DNA from: Trichocoleus desertorum ATA4-8-CV12
GTDB lineage: Bacteria > Cyanobacteriota > Cyanobacteriia > FACHB-46
Reading direction: 5' to 3'
Assembly (NCBI GenBank): GCA_019358975.1
Contig: JAHHIL010000042.1
Coordinates: 1-51,729 of the forward strand
Length of the DNA: 51,729 nt
Shown: one piece after another, positions 8,201 through 16,500 of the stretch
How positions within the stretch are numbered: position 1 is the first letter of the stretch
Layout: every line of letters begins with the position of its first letter
Notes under the pieces: generated by a model
What the model saw: only the letters and a program-made list of their open reading frames with translations
Databases searched by the model: none
What the model was told of the DNA's origin: nothing
Made by a program: the position numbers and the translations under genes

Positions 8201-10252
8201 GCACTTCAAACGATCTTAGACGCCATTCAAGAGCAAACTCACTTTAGGGGGCATCAGGGCTACGTCAGAAGCGTCAGTTTCAGTCCCAATGGCACGCAGA
8301 TTGTCAGCGCTGGAGACGATAGCACCGTCCGACTGTGGAACCTCGATGGACAACAGGTGCAGCAGTTTAAGGGACATCAGACCCCTATTAGAAGCGTCAG
8401 TTTCAGTCCCAATGGCACGCAGATTGTCAGCGCTGGAGACGATAGCACCGTCCGACTGTGGAACCTCGATGGACAACAGGTGCAGCAGTTTAAGGGACAT
8501 CAGACCCCTATTAGAAGCGTCAGTTTCAGTCCCAATGGCACGCAGATTGTCAGTGCCGGAGCTGATGGCACCGTCCGACTGTGGAACCTCGATGGGGAGG
8601 AGGTGCAGCAGTTCAAGAAACATCAGGGCAGTGTCATTAGCGTCAGTTTCAGTCCCGATGGCACGCAGATTGTCAGTGCCGGAGCTGATGGCACCGTCCG
8701 ACTGTGGAACCTCGATGGGGAGGAGGTGCAGCAGTTCAAGAAACATCAGGGCAGTGTCATTAGCGTCAGTTTCAGTCCCGATGGCACGCAGATTGTCAGT
8801 GCCGGAGCTGATGGCACCGTCCGACTGTGGAACCTCGATGGGGAGGAAGTGCAGCAGTTTAAGGGGCATCAGACCCCTATTAGAAGCGTCAGTTTCAGTC
8901 CCAATGGTACGCAGATTGTCAGCGCTGGAGACGATGGCACCGTCCGACTGTGGAGCCTCGATGGACAACAGGTGCAGCAGTTCCGAGGACATCAGACCCC
9001 TGTCAGTAGCGTCAGTTTCAGTCCCGATGGCACGCAAATTGTCAGCGCTGGAGTCGATTTTACCGTCCGACTGTGGAGCCTCGATGGACAACAGGTGCAG
9101 CAGTTCCAAGGACATCAGGGCAGTGTCATTAGCGTCAGTTTCAGTCCCGATGGCACGCAAATTGTCAGTGCCGGAGCTGATGGCACCGCCCGCCTTTGGA
9201 ACCTCGATGGGGAAGAGATGCAGCAGTTCAAGGGACATCAGACCCCTGTCAGTAGCGTCAGTTTCAGTCCCGATGGCACGCAGATTGTCAGTGCCGGAGA
9301 CGATGGCACGGCACGACTGTGGAGCCTTGATGGACAACAGGTGCAGCAGTTCCAAGGACATCAGGGCTACGTCAGTAGCGTCAGTTTCAGTCCCGATGGC
9401 ACGCAGATTGTCAGTGCCGGAGCTGATGGCACCGCCCGCCTTTGGAACTTGGATGGGGAAGAGATGCAGCAGTTCAAGGGACATCAGGGCATTGTCAGTA
9501 GCGTCAGTTTCAGTCCCGATGGCACGCAGATTGCCAGTGCCGGAGCTGATGGCACCGTCCGACTGTGGAACCTGGATGGGGAGGAGGTACAGCAGTTCCG
9601 AGGACATCAGGACTATGTCAAAAGCGTCAGTTTCAGTCCCGATGGCACACAGATTATCAGTGCCGGAGACGATGGCACGGCACGGCTGTGGAACCTGGAT
9701 GGGGAGGAGGTGCAGCAGTTCCGAGGACATCAGAGTGATGTTAATAGCGTCAGTTTCAGTCCCAATGGCACGCAGATTGTTAGTGCCGGAGCTGATGGCA
9801 CCGCCCGCCTTTGGAACCTCGATGGGGAGGAGGTACAGCAGTTCCGAGGACATCAGGGCATTGTCTGGAGCGTCAGTTTCAGTCCCAATGGCACACAGAT
9901 TGTCAGTGCCGGATACGATGGCATGGCAAAATTACTTCCGGTTCTAGACCTGAATCAACTTTTAAGGAGAGGCTGCGCCTATCTCAACAACTTCTTGATT
10001 GCCTATCCCGATCGCCTCAAAACCCTAACAGCTTGCCATGATGACTCCGATCGCCTTGCTGCGGCTGCCCCTAATTTAGTAAAAGAGGCAGAAGCACAGG
10101 CAAGAGCAGGGAATGTGGATGCTGCGATTGATAACTTCCGTACTGCCCTGCAATGGAATCCCAGCCTTAACATTGATGATCCTGAAGCCAAAGCAAACCA
10201 GTTGGCATCCGAAGGAAAAGCTCAACGTCTAGTTAGCGAGAGTGAGGCTTAG
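5270..10252 (+). CDS. nSTAND1-type NTPase with 14 WD40 repeats
   Basis: A 1660-residue STAND protein. Order: an N-terminal ~170-residue domain of unknown function; a helical TPR-like region (~180-480); an NTPase with Walker A GYSGVGKSS (541-549) and Walker B LIFDQFEEFF (~630-639), typical of nSTAND1; a helical region; a charged coiled coil (~885-935); 14 WD40 repeats of 41 residues (~992-1560), enough for two seven-bladed propellers; and a short TPR-like tail. STAND proteins normally sit inactive until a ligand binds their repeats, then oligomerise on NTP and trigger an effector. Here the N-terminal domain or the upstream ATPase would be the output. The gene stops at 10250-10252, but homologous tail sequence continues out of frame (next entry), so the C-terminus was lost recently. 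No catalytic effector motif is obvious. Confidence 0.75.
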   Translation: MTDPGTPLEITVDNQNALEELAWAIDMSQGQFALLLAQCNYVRLRTQIAEQLQKISAVPIRVVTLPKLATTLYTSLKAELGDEKPEAVMVFGLDESENLDQLLASTNQVREEFRQTFPFPLILWINDDVLKKLLRLAPDFHSWSTTTSFEVTSSDLLESLRQGANELFATLLTAETNASFNRLFAQIDLAILRQQELAAALSELQKRGQVLEPALQASLGFFQGVSAGTDSEALTYLQRSLDFWQQTSDDPKGGTASHSQSNGIVPASNQLRVALLLFFIGQYQYYVTEQDRARSPDWKKTQVPLQQAIEIFEQANRPDLAAKCITRLERVLERVPDWDALEAVAQKSLKLHQSYCHLSRLAQDYRYLAEVALRRQRAAEAKSLAQQALDTIAKIPEDQRWQGLHLLTLARVERQLGNQEGAIAHLKAAYDLGDQGFPRLFSEILAELRDIYLEQKHYLEAFLLKQTRLSVEQQYGIRAFVGAGRLKPKREDAEQHINQANLAESTEEIAPEIRASGRQKDLDELLQRIGDTEHRLIVVHGYSGVGKSSLVVAGLVPALRQRAIGFRNNLPVLIREYSRWMAVLGQQLVTATGESSNAASENSEEEASWDQAAFLKQLRQNEQRNLRTVLIFDQFEEFFFVYPDPVQRRQFFEFLGQCLGVLSVKVILSLREDYLHYLLECSRLSSIKTTGIDILSSNVLYGLGNFSAEDAKAIIQDLTDRAQFYLEPALVDALVNDLAGELGEVRPIELQVVGAQLQDENITTLANYQTCGETPKQELVKRYLAQSVTDCGSENQQIAELVLYLLTDEKGTRPLKTRPEVERDLQALTGILIQTGSALDDALTLVLCVFVDSGLVVLLPEIPLDRYQLVHDYLAAFIRQQAPQIDRLIAELEAERKQRRLSEEELVKEKQSKQILEAAHQEAKKIARLERVGMQAMRQFEFAQLEALTSAVQTGEDLRMLMHERGEDVYSATSPVLALQTILDAIQEQTHFRGHQGYVRSVSFSPNGTQIVSAGDDSTVRLWNLDGQQVQQFKGHQTPIRSVSFSPNGTQIVSAGDDSTVRLWNLDGQQVQQFKGHQTPIRSVSFSPNGTQIVSAGADGTVRLWNLDGEEVQQFKKHQGSVISVSFSPDGTQIVSAGADGTVRLWNLDGEEVQQFKKHQGSVISVSFSPDGTQIVSAGADGTVRLWNLDGEEVQQFKGHQTPIRSVSFSPNGTQIVSAGDDGTVRLWSLDGQQVQQFRGHQTPVSSVSFSPDGTQIVSAGVDFTVRLWSLDGQQVQQFQGHQGSVISVSFSPDGTQIVSAGADGTARLWNLDGEEMQQFKGHQTPVSSVSFSPDGTQIVSAGDDGTARLWSLDGQQVQQFQGHQGYVSSVSFSPDGTQIVSAGADGTARLWNLDGEEMQQFKGHQGIVSSVSFSPDGTQIASAGADGTVRLWNLDGEEVQQFRGHQDYVKSVSFSPDGTQIISAGDDGTARLWNLDGEEVQQFRGHQSDVNSVSFSPNGTQIVSAGADGTARLWNLDGEEVQQFRGHQGIVWSVSFSPNGTQIVSAGYDGMAKLLPVLDLNQLLRRGCAYLNNFLIAYPDRLKTLTACHDDSDRLAAAAPNLVKEAEAQARAGNVDAAIDNFRTALQWNPSLNIDDPEAKANQLASEGKAQRLVSESEA
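8245..9966 (+). repeat. 14 tandem 123-bp WD40-coding repeats
   Basis: Each unit encodes GHQ-xxV/I-xSVSFSPxGTQI and then SAGxDGTxRLWxLDGxxxQQF. Units 4 and 5 (8617-8862) are identical at DNA level over nearly the whole unit, and units 1-3 nearly so. Variation concentrates at residues 4-7 of each unit (GYVR, TPIR, GSVI, TPVS, GIVS, DYVK, SDVN, GIVW) and at the SAGxD position. Such homogeneity shows recent duplication or gene conversion. Long open frames on both strands here are by-products of the stop-free repeat. Confidence 0.95.
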
Positions 10253-10430
10253 TGAAGCAGGGCAAGATTGAGGAGGCGATCGCCTCCTATACTAAAGTCC
10301 AACAAGTGAACTTATCCTTAGAAGTTACTGCTAACGCTTGGAAGGGTCTTTGTTGAAATGGTAGCCTGCAAGGACACGCGAAAGATGTGCTCTTTGCGTG
10401 CGAAAAAGCGGTTGCCCTCTGTCGTTTAAC
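10247..10430 (+). pseudogene. detached C-terminal tail of the WD40-STAND protein
   Basis: In another frame immediately after the WD40 gene, the DNA reads GLVKQGKIEEAIASYTKVQQ, then NAWKGLC-stop-NGSLQGHAKDVLF and ACEKAVALCRLT. This is the TPR-type tail common at the end of cyanobacterial WD40/TPR proteins. One frameshift near 10250 and one TGA (in the LC-x-NGSL context, where relatives usually have Trp) separate it from the main reading frame. The sequence ends at the inverted-repeat element starting at 10420. Confidence 0.65.
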
Positions 10431-10734
10431 ACGCTTCTTATCCCGATTAACACATTAAACGTCCTCCAAAAAAGTCCTAAAAACTTCGTATAACAAAGCT
10501 CTCAGGCTTTTTTAATAAAATCCAGAAAATAACATATTAAATGTCCAAAGTCGGCTATTTTGCAGAGTTCGGACATTTAATTTGTTAATTCCGCCCAAAA
10601 GCAGGATAATTTTCTACGTCTCCCACACAGCATAAGAATGGCAAAACCTTTGCAGGCAGGGTTTTGAATGCTTTTCCCTTCAAGATAGTGGACATTCAAT
10701 GTGTTAACGGGGATGAGAAACGTGTTAAGCGACA
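10420..10734. mobile_element. 315-bp inverted-repeat element, MITE or mini Tn7/CAST-like end pair
   Basis: The ends (10420-10464 and 10690-10734) are inverted repeats of 45 bp with about 85% match, beginning TGTCGTTTAACACG at left. The inner part of each end carries a motif like TTAACACATTAAACGTCC. Two more copies of that motif lie inside at 10530-10546 (same orientation as the left end) and 10571-10588 (inverted). Multiple internal binding-site-like repeats plus TGT...ACA termini resemble TnsB-bound ends of Tn7-like or Tn5053-like transposons rather than simple IS ends. No coding capacity is seen. There is no flanking target duplication, and the two sides belong to different broken genes, so the element may sit on a deletion or recombination joint. 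Confidence 0.55.
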
Positions 10735-11391
10735 ACTGCTGATGAAACAGAAACGACTCAAGCGCTCGCCTCAACTTCTGAAACCACTGAGGCGGCACCA
10801 GAACCGATAGAGGAGAGCGAGGTTAGGGAACCAATCCAATCTATAGAATCCGTAAGCAATTCATTTTTGGAGCAATCAACAGCAAACGGATTGGAATCTA
10901 AACTCGACAAGCTCATTGATGTCATGGCTCAGTTCGTTCAGTTTCAACTCCAGGCTCAAACACCACAGACTTAGCAGGCAACGCAGCAAAACGCGATCGC
11001 TCATTCAGAGACAACTAGAGTGGCGGCAGCACCCGAGATAAATTCAATATCTCAATCCGCGATCGCTAACCAGGATAGGGATACTGCGGAGAGCGAAGCT
11101 GAGGCCAGCAAACCTCGCAAATACAAAACTGGCGAAGCTGACGCGATCGTTCATCAGGCGATCGATGCCATCATTCAACACACCAACCTCCCCAACCAGC
11201 TTCATGACCTCAAGTGGGCTATCACTATCAACGGGTTGAAGAACTTTAGCACCAACCAACGGGTCATTGAACGCATCATGCAGGAACGAAAGGACGAGAT
11301 TGACGCTCATCATCAGCTCCACCAGCTCCTTCCCGGCCACAACAACCGTCACAAACGAAAACGAAAAATTGGAGACGTGGTAAGGGTTTGA
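10735..11391 (+). pseudogene. second protelomerase-like gene, 3' portion only
   Basis: A copy of the C-terminal half of the protein encoded at 948-2918. The linker region (from ~2191) and the basic C-terminal domain are both recognisable, and the last ~94 residues differ at only about seven positions. An in-frame TAG at ~10974 replaces a Gln codon in the linker, and everything upstream, including all catalytic residues, is absent and replaced by the inverted-repeat element. The open frame 11020-11391 could still yield a 123-residue basic protein, but there is no strong ribosome-binding site. The downstream sequence (CGCTCTTTG, then the 22-bp repeat) is also duplicated. Confidence 0.85.
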
Positions 11392-11466
11392 ACTGGCCGC
11401 TCTTTGGAGCTTTTGAGCTTGAGATTCTCAGAACTCTGAAACCTACCCTCGCTGACGCGATCGCGC

Positions 11467-11488
11467 TCACCAAAATAGCGTATGAACC
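11467..11488 (+). repeat. dispersed 22-bp repeat, copy 3
   Basis: Core as in copy 1 but with AATAGC. It shares the upstream GACGCGATCGCGC with copy 1, and a CGCTCTTTG motif lies 69 bp upstream at 11398. It follows the second protelomerase-like gene just as copy 1 follows the first. Confidence 0.6.
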
Positions 11489-11578
11489 CTAATAACGTTA
11501 GAAGCGTGGAAAAGCAACTGGGGATTAAAATAGTGCCATCGACTAGCTTAGGAGAGAGAGGTGACAGTTCGATAACCC

Positions 11579-11672
11579 CGCTACAGCAAAGAAGAATTCG
11601 CCCGACGCAGCGACGCAGGTTTGTGAACTTTAAGGGCGATCGCAAGTTGAGGTAGCTGATCACGGCAAAAAA
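11579..11672 (+). pseudogene. relic of a small cyanobacterial protein (RYSKEEFARR type)
   Basis: One frame reads RYSKEEFARRSDAGL before a stop, and a later frame reads EVADHGK. Together these resemble the start of a short conserved cyanobacterial protein (RYSKEEFARRGDAIYE... followed by ...GKIVAID) that I remember as often being paired with toxin-antitoxin genes. Several stops and frame changes make it non-functional. The assignment rests on memory of the motif and is tentative. Confidence 0.35.
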
Positions 11673-11673
11673 T

Positions 11674-12219
11674 ATGCGCCCAAATGTTGACGCTCAGAAA
11701 ATAGAACGCTTGATGCAAGTCCTGGGTCGAGAAGCTCAAGGTTCAGGTTGCATTTATTTTACAGGTGGTGCTAGCGCTCTCCTGATTGGTTGGCGTAGTT
11801 CCACAGTTGATGTCGATATTCGTTTAGATCCTGAGCCTCCAGGGATTTTTCAAGCAATTGCTAAACTCAAACAAGAGTTGAACATCAATATCGAATTGGC
11901 TTCTCCACAAGATTTCTTGCCCCCTCTTCCAGGATGGCGTGATAGGAGCATGTTCATTGGCAAGCAAGGTCAAATCTCGTTCTATCACTATGACTTTGTT
12001 GCCCAAGCTCTCTCTAAACTATCCAGAGGATTCGACCGTGACATTAATGATGTTCAAGCCATGTACGAACAGAAATTATTTTCTTTGAAGCAGCTACGGG
12101 ATGGCTTGGAAGCCATTGCACCTGAATTGATCCGATTTCCTTCTCTGAATCCTAATGTCATTAGAAGCAGAGTCGGGAGCTTTATCGAACGTTTTGAAGA
12201 CAACCCAGGGGAGAGTTAG
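11674..12219 (+). CDS. nucleotidyltransferase (DUF6036/AbiEii-like)
   Basis: A 181-residue protein with the nucleotidyltransferase-fold motif FTGGASALLIGW followed by STVDVDIRLD, where the two Asp residues are the likely metal ligands. It matches DUF6036-type proteins, which are related to AbiEii/MNT toxins and antitoxins that transfer nucleotides to RNA or protein partners. The next gene starts two bases after its stop, so they form a pair, probably toxin-antitoxin-like. An attC-like integron site follows the pair, suggesting that the two genes travelled as a cassette. No clear Shine-Dalgarno precedes ATG 11674. The function of this particular family is not established. Confidence 0.7.
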   Translation: MRPNVDAQKIERLMQVLGREAQGSGCIYFTGGASALLIGWRSSTVDVDIRLDPEPPGIFQAIAKLKQELNINIELASPQDFLPPLPGWRDRSMFIGKQGQISFYHYDFVAQALSKLSRGFDRDINDVQAMYEQKLFSLKQLRDGLEAIAPELIRFPSLNPNVIRSRVGSFIERFEDNPGES

Positions 12220-12221
12220 CC

Positions 12222-12506
12222 ATGATTCTCAATGAGTTTCCAGGAGCAGAATTAGTCTTGCCGGGATTGGAAGATCTTCGCAATGGCAAGACGAATACAG
12301 TTGGCTCATTGTTAATAGCGATCGCCGCCACACGTTTAACTGGAGCAGGTTTAGATATTCCAAAAGATTACCTAGCTCCAGAACCAGAGTTGACTCTGTA
12401 TGCCCGCCTTCAAGATGAACGAGACGATGCCTATTCCTACTACAATGCTCTGCTGAGCAGCCTGAATAGCTTTTGCAATGCACTTGAACTCAGTTATAAA
12501 TATTAA
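12222..12506 (+). CDS. small partner of the nucleotidyltransferase
   Basis: 94 residues, acidic and helical (SLLIAIAATRLTGAGLDIP, then DERDDAYSYYNALLSSLNSF). I do not recognise a named family. It begins three bases after the stop of the nucleotidyltransferase gene and overlaps the latter's ribosome-binding context, so co-translation is likely. By position it is probably the cognate antitoxin or accessory subunit. The stop lies four bases before the attC-like site, as is usual for integron cassette genes. Confidence 0.55.
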   Translation: MILNEFPGAELVLPGLEDLRNGKTNTVGSLLIAIAATRLTGAGLDIPKDYLAPEPELTLYARLQDERDDAYSYYNALLSSLNSFCNALELSYKY

Positions 12507-12509
12507 GTC

Positions 12510-12596
12510 GTCTAACAAGGCCCATGTACACCGACCGCCGAAGGCGATTGGTTAGAGTTCGAGGTTATGTGCGGCGGGTAATGGACAATGTTAGTT
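12510..12596 (+). other. attC-like integron recombination site
   Basis: Starts with the R'' box GTCTAAC (12510-12516), followed by AAGGCCCATGTACACCGACC. It ends with GCGGCGGGTAATGGACAAT and the R' box GTTAGTT (12590-12596). The two arms are imperfectly complementary, with extra-helical bases as in attC sites. The R' box departs from GTTRRRY at the last variable positions. It lies directly after the nucleotidyltransferase pair but about 16 kb from the integron integrase in this window. Confidence 0.65.
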
Positions 12597-12678
12597 GGCT
12601 TCGTTCTCGGTGATGGCAGTGGTTTGAAATTACTGATCAGGTGCTTGAAGTTGCAGGCACAATATTCGTTCAATTGAG

Positions 12679-13278
12679 ATGAAAGAGTATTTGAAGGTTA
12701 GTGAAGTCATCGACTGGCAGCATCCAGCAGTGATGGAAAGGGCCCAACAGATCGCATTGGGACTTGGCTCACCACAGGCGATCGCTCAAGCTTGTTTTGA
12801 GTGGGTGCGAGACGAGATTGGTCACAGTTTTGACTATCAAATGAATCCTGTAACGTGCCGAGCCTCAGAGGTTCTTCAGCAGAAAACGGGTTACTGCTTC
12901 GCTAAGAGTCATTTACTAGCAGCACTATTACGAGCTAACCAGATTCCAGCAGGATTTTGCTATCAACGGTTGAGTATTGATGACAAAGGTGGGCCGTACA
13001 GTTTGCACGGCTTCAATGCTCTCTATTTGCCTGATGTTGGTTGGTATCGGGTTGATGCCAGAGGCAATAAAGCAGGGGTGAATGCTCAGTTCACTCCACC
13101 TCAAGAGCAGTTAGCGTACAAGATTCAGTTGCCTGAAGAGGCAGATTTCCCAGCGATTCTTGCCGAACCGCTCCAGATTGTCGTAGAAGCGCTGCAAGCA
13201 CAAAGTACGTGGGATGAGATGCTGCGTAACCTTCCAGACATTTCGTTGGAGTCCGCCAAGGTCTATAGTTTGGTCTGA
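12679..13278 (+). CDS. transglutaminase-like cysteine protease family protein
   Basis: A 199-residue transglutaminase-like domain protein. The catalytic triad is visible: Cys in KTGYCFAKSHLL (~residue 74), His in SLHGFNALYLP (~113), and Asp in WYRVDARGN (~127). These enzymes hydrolyse or form amide bonds, and many bacterial stand-alone members act as peptidases. It starts 82 bp after the attC-like site and on the same strand, so it may be a second cassette whose own attC has been lost; none is seen downstream. There is no signal peptide, so a cytoplasmic location is likely. The substrate is unknown. Confidence 0.75.
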   Translation: MKEYLKVSEVIDWQHPAVMERAQQIALGLGSPQAIAQACFEWVRDEIGHSFDYQMNPVTCRASEVLQQKTGYCFAKSHLLAALLRANQIPAGFCYQRLSIDDKGGPYSLHGFNALYLPDVGWYRVDARGNKAGVNAQFTPPQEQLAYKIQLPEEADFPAILAEPLQIVVEALQAQSTWDEMLRNLPDISLESAKVYSLV

Positions 13279-13544
13279 GGCTTCGACCTTCGTGGAAAAA
13301 TTATCACTTTTCAGCAACGCCTCTGAGTTTGAATTTTCCGCTCTTTGAAGGTTGGGGCGATCCCTCAGAGAGGAGCCGGTCAAAATTGAAGAAATAGGGG
13401 GTGTGGAAGCGATCGCTCTTAACCTCAAACTTCTCTTCCGGATGCCAATTCCAGATCAACCAACAACTAGCCCTATTATCAGCGCTTGCCTGTCACTTCA
13501 CCAAAATAGCGTATGAGCCCAGATAGTGCCGAACGCGACAAAAT
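13279..13544. other. intergenic region with third protelomerase-flank-like sequence
   Basis: Contains CGCTCTTTG at 13339 in the context GAGTTTGAATTTTCCGCTC, similar to the sequence just after both protelomerase-like genes, and the 22-bp repeat copy 4 at 13498. The ~150 bp between them is not repeated elsewhere in the window. No gene is seen. Confidence 0.5.
13498..13519 (+). repeat. dispersed 22-bp repeat, copy 4
   Basis: Core CACCAAAATWGCGTATGARC with AATAGC and a G before the final C. It lies just downstream of the caspase-helicase stop (minus strand), so it marks the edge of the Argonaute operon. Confidence 0.6.
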
Positions 13545-16500
13545 CTAAACCTCGAAGGGATCGAGTAGAGTTTCTGTAGAAACCTGCGTGCGTTGATGCT
13601 GGTAATAGGATTTGACAGCTTGCCTCAGCGCTTTCAACTTTTCGTGATCGTTGGAGAGGCAAATAAGCAGGTCTGAATCATCGCTAGATTCTATTGCCTC
13701 GATTCTGCAAAGATTAGCTCTAACAAGTTGAAGATAATCACCTCTTGTTAACTGATTGCCAATCTGTTTTGCTAAATCCACGCAAACTGGTGGCAAGCCA
13801 AGATTGAGTCTTATAAGTAATCGATTAACTCGTTCTTCTAAGTCAAGGATAGGATGAAGAATACTGGCAATTTGAGAAACTGTAGGTAACAAATCACTCG
13901 TTCGTGCTGCAATATCTCGGATTGCCCCTGCTGCACCTCCTGGTGAACCACCAAATTGAGTTAAAGCAGCTTCAATGTCACTTATGCTTCTCTGTGTAAC
14001 AAAAAAGAGGCAGGCAATTGCTTTTTTGGCTCTTAAGGTTGCTTGATGAGGCATCACTGTATTTTGAGCAAGTTTATTGAGCAGGCTTAAAGGTACGTTC
14101 TGTCTCTGTAGCTCCTGCCTCCAAAATAAAGGTTCTTTATTCGTACTGCGTCGGTTAATTGGAAAAAGCATTTGATCTAGCTCTACAGTTAACTGCACAG
14201 CAGTTAGCAAAGTTGGCTCATGAATTGAGTCTGGGTCCAAACCAGCTAGAGCATTAATAATCCGAATAATTGATTCAACCTCTACTCCAGCCTGCCCCGT
14301 TAACTGTCCAAGTGCAGTTAGACAATAGAATCCGTTCTCATTTTGCTCCACAAGGCCATGAGTCAGTAAGCTCTGAATTGCCTCTATGATTTGTGAGCGG
14401 CTCCATTGCCAATGTTGTGAAGCCTGAGTTTGCTGGAATGCTCCAAAACTAGCTTCTAAAAATTCAGTAATATCCTCAGCACTAATACCACGCTTCACAA
14501 TCTGCTGAACGGATGTGAGTACACGAATAATCAATGATCTTGGATCAGTTGTAGTACTGAGAAAACGAGATACAAGATCTTCTGGCTCACCTTCAACATA
14601 ACGTTGCCAGAGATAATGCTGATCATGAGGTGTCAATGCTAAAAGATAGGATGTACCCTTTTCTGCATATCCTAGACGTCCTGCTCGTCCTACTAAATTT
14701 TTATATTCTGCAATTGAGTAAGGTTTTTTGCTGTTGTTTGGAGCAGGATGATTCAGTCCCACAACGATAATGGATGAAGCAGGTGTATTAATACCCATTG
14801 CTAAAGTTGTAGTAGCAGCGATTACACGCAGAGTTGTATCTTCTGCGCGAAAGTGTTCTTCAACTACACGTCTTTCATCGGGTGCAAGCTCACTGGTATG
14901 AAAAGCAATTCCACTTTGGAGAACAGCGTGTAGATCCTCTGAAGCTTTAGAACGATCTCCACCTGGTAAAGCAGCCAGAGCTTCCTGTGCGGAGGGTAAG
15001 TTTAATGCTCTAGCCAAATACTGGGCGCATCCTCTAGCTTCTCCTTTCGTTTCCCGAAACACAATTACTTGCTGCCCTTCACTTACCAACTTTTGAACTA
15101 ATGGAATAACCCAGTCCTGGCTCGTTCCTTTGTGCTTTAAAGGGAGGATAAGAGGCTCTGTTATATGTTTTTTACCTAATATACCGTCAATAAAATGAAA
15201 GCTTCCATCTCTTAGCAGTAAACCCTCATCTAGTGGAATAGGGCGCTCATTACGTCTGAGTAAGCGTGCTCCAAGCCAACGCTCCAGTCCGCTGGTGTCA
15301 CCGATAACCGCAGAAAGAGCTATGATTTGAGGATTAATCCCATGTTGACGTTGTACTCGTAACAGCGTCAGTATAAATTCTAGATTAACTCCACGAGATT
15401 CATCTGCAATCATTTGCACTTCATCAACAACAATGGTTCCGACCTGATTCAGAATATGAGGATTGCTCAGAACAATTGCAGCAAACTTTTCATAAGTCAT
15501 CAGGCACAAATCATACTGACCACGCAGTAGCGGCGTAATGTCGTCTGTTTCCCCAGTAGCGGCGATCGTTAAAATACCAAACGCTCCATAAACCTTGATA
15601 AAGCTTCTCAACTTGTCGTTGACTAATGCCTTTAGAGGGAGTAGAAACAAACCTCGCCTACGCTCTAAAGCTCCCTTTAAAGCTGCAAGCTCACCAATCA
15701 TCGTCTTACCAGATGAAGTAGGCGCTGAGACGACCAAATTTTCACCTTCAAGGATTTTGTATTCGTTGATTGCATCAATTTGTAGCGAGTTTAGAGATGG
15801 AATATTACTTGCCCATAAGCGTAGTAACTCAGTTGGAAATCCATAGGTTTCGAGACTATAAATATCTGTAGTGACTTGAGTTTGTGCTCGTTCAGGAAAC
15901 GCAGCAAAATAACACTTTCCTGGTTTGAAGATAGGCCATAGTAGTTCTCCTTCAAATTGTCCACGAACAGTAGGATGCTGTGTTTGACCAAGCTGTGTAG
16001 AAGCATCAATCACTCGCTTGGTTACAAAATCCAACAATTGGTAGACAGGTAGTTTGCCAGCTTGCTGAACTTCTTCAGCACCCTGCAAAGCCTCCAACAG
16101 ATGATAGGTGAGCAGCCCGTGGCCATAACGAGTATTTTCATAGGCAGGTTCAGTCGCACTAGAAGCTGTTAAAATTAGCCGTCCTTCTCCAGATAGCTCC
16201 AAAAGAAGGTTTTCTGTGGACTTTAAACCTCGTGCTGTTGTCTCAACATGCAGGACTTTCGCTCCTATACCACCGGAGAAACAGCAATCTAAAACGCAAA
16301 TTAAATGACGTGTAGGAATGCTACAAACAAGCTCAGACAACCTTTCTAAGGCAATAGATGTATTCTCTACATCATAAATTTCAGTATCGTAGGTGACCAG
16401 TTGATGCGTTTCTGAACCATGTCCTGAGAAGGTTACCACCACTACGTCATCATAATCACACAGTGATAGCTTCGTAAGTTGCTCTTGAATAGCAGAACAT

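Noticed and set aside
8216-9947. Two overlapping long open frames (minus strand ~545 codons and plus strand ~552 codons) through the WD40 repeats
   Set aside because: They are stop-free only because a 123-bp repeat is itself stop-free in these frames. Their repeated 'protein' has no independent support, and the WD40 frame is unambiguous.
10000-11400. Open frame 11020-11391 as an independent basic DNA-binding protein
   Set aside because: It is a near-exact copy of the protelomerase C-terminal domain, with an upstream stop and decayed linker, so it is treated as a pseudogene. Expression was not excluded.
2955-13519. The 22-bp repeats as attC sites
   Set aside because: They lack R''/R' boxes (RYYYAAC, GTTRRRY) and a complementary pair of arms, and they have a fixed short core.
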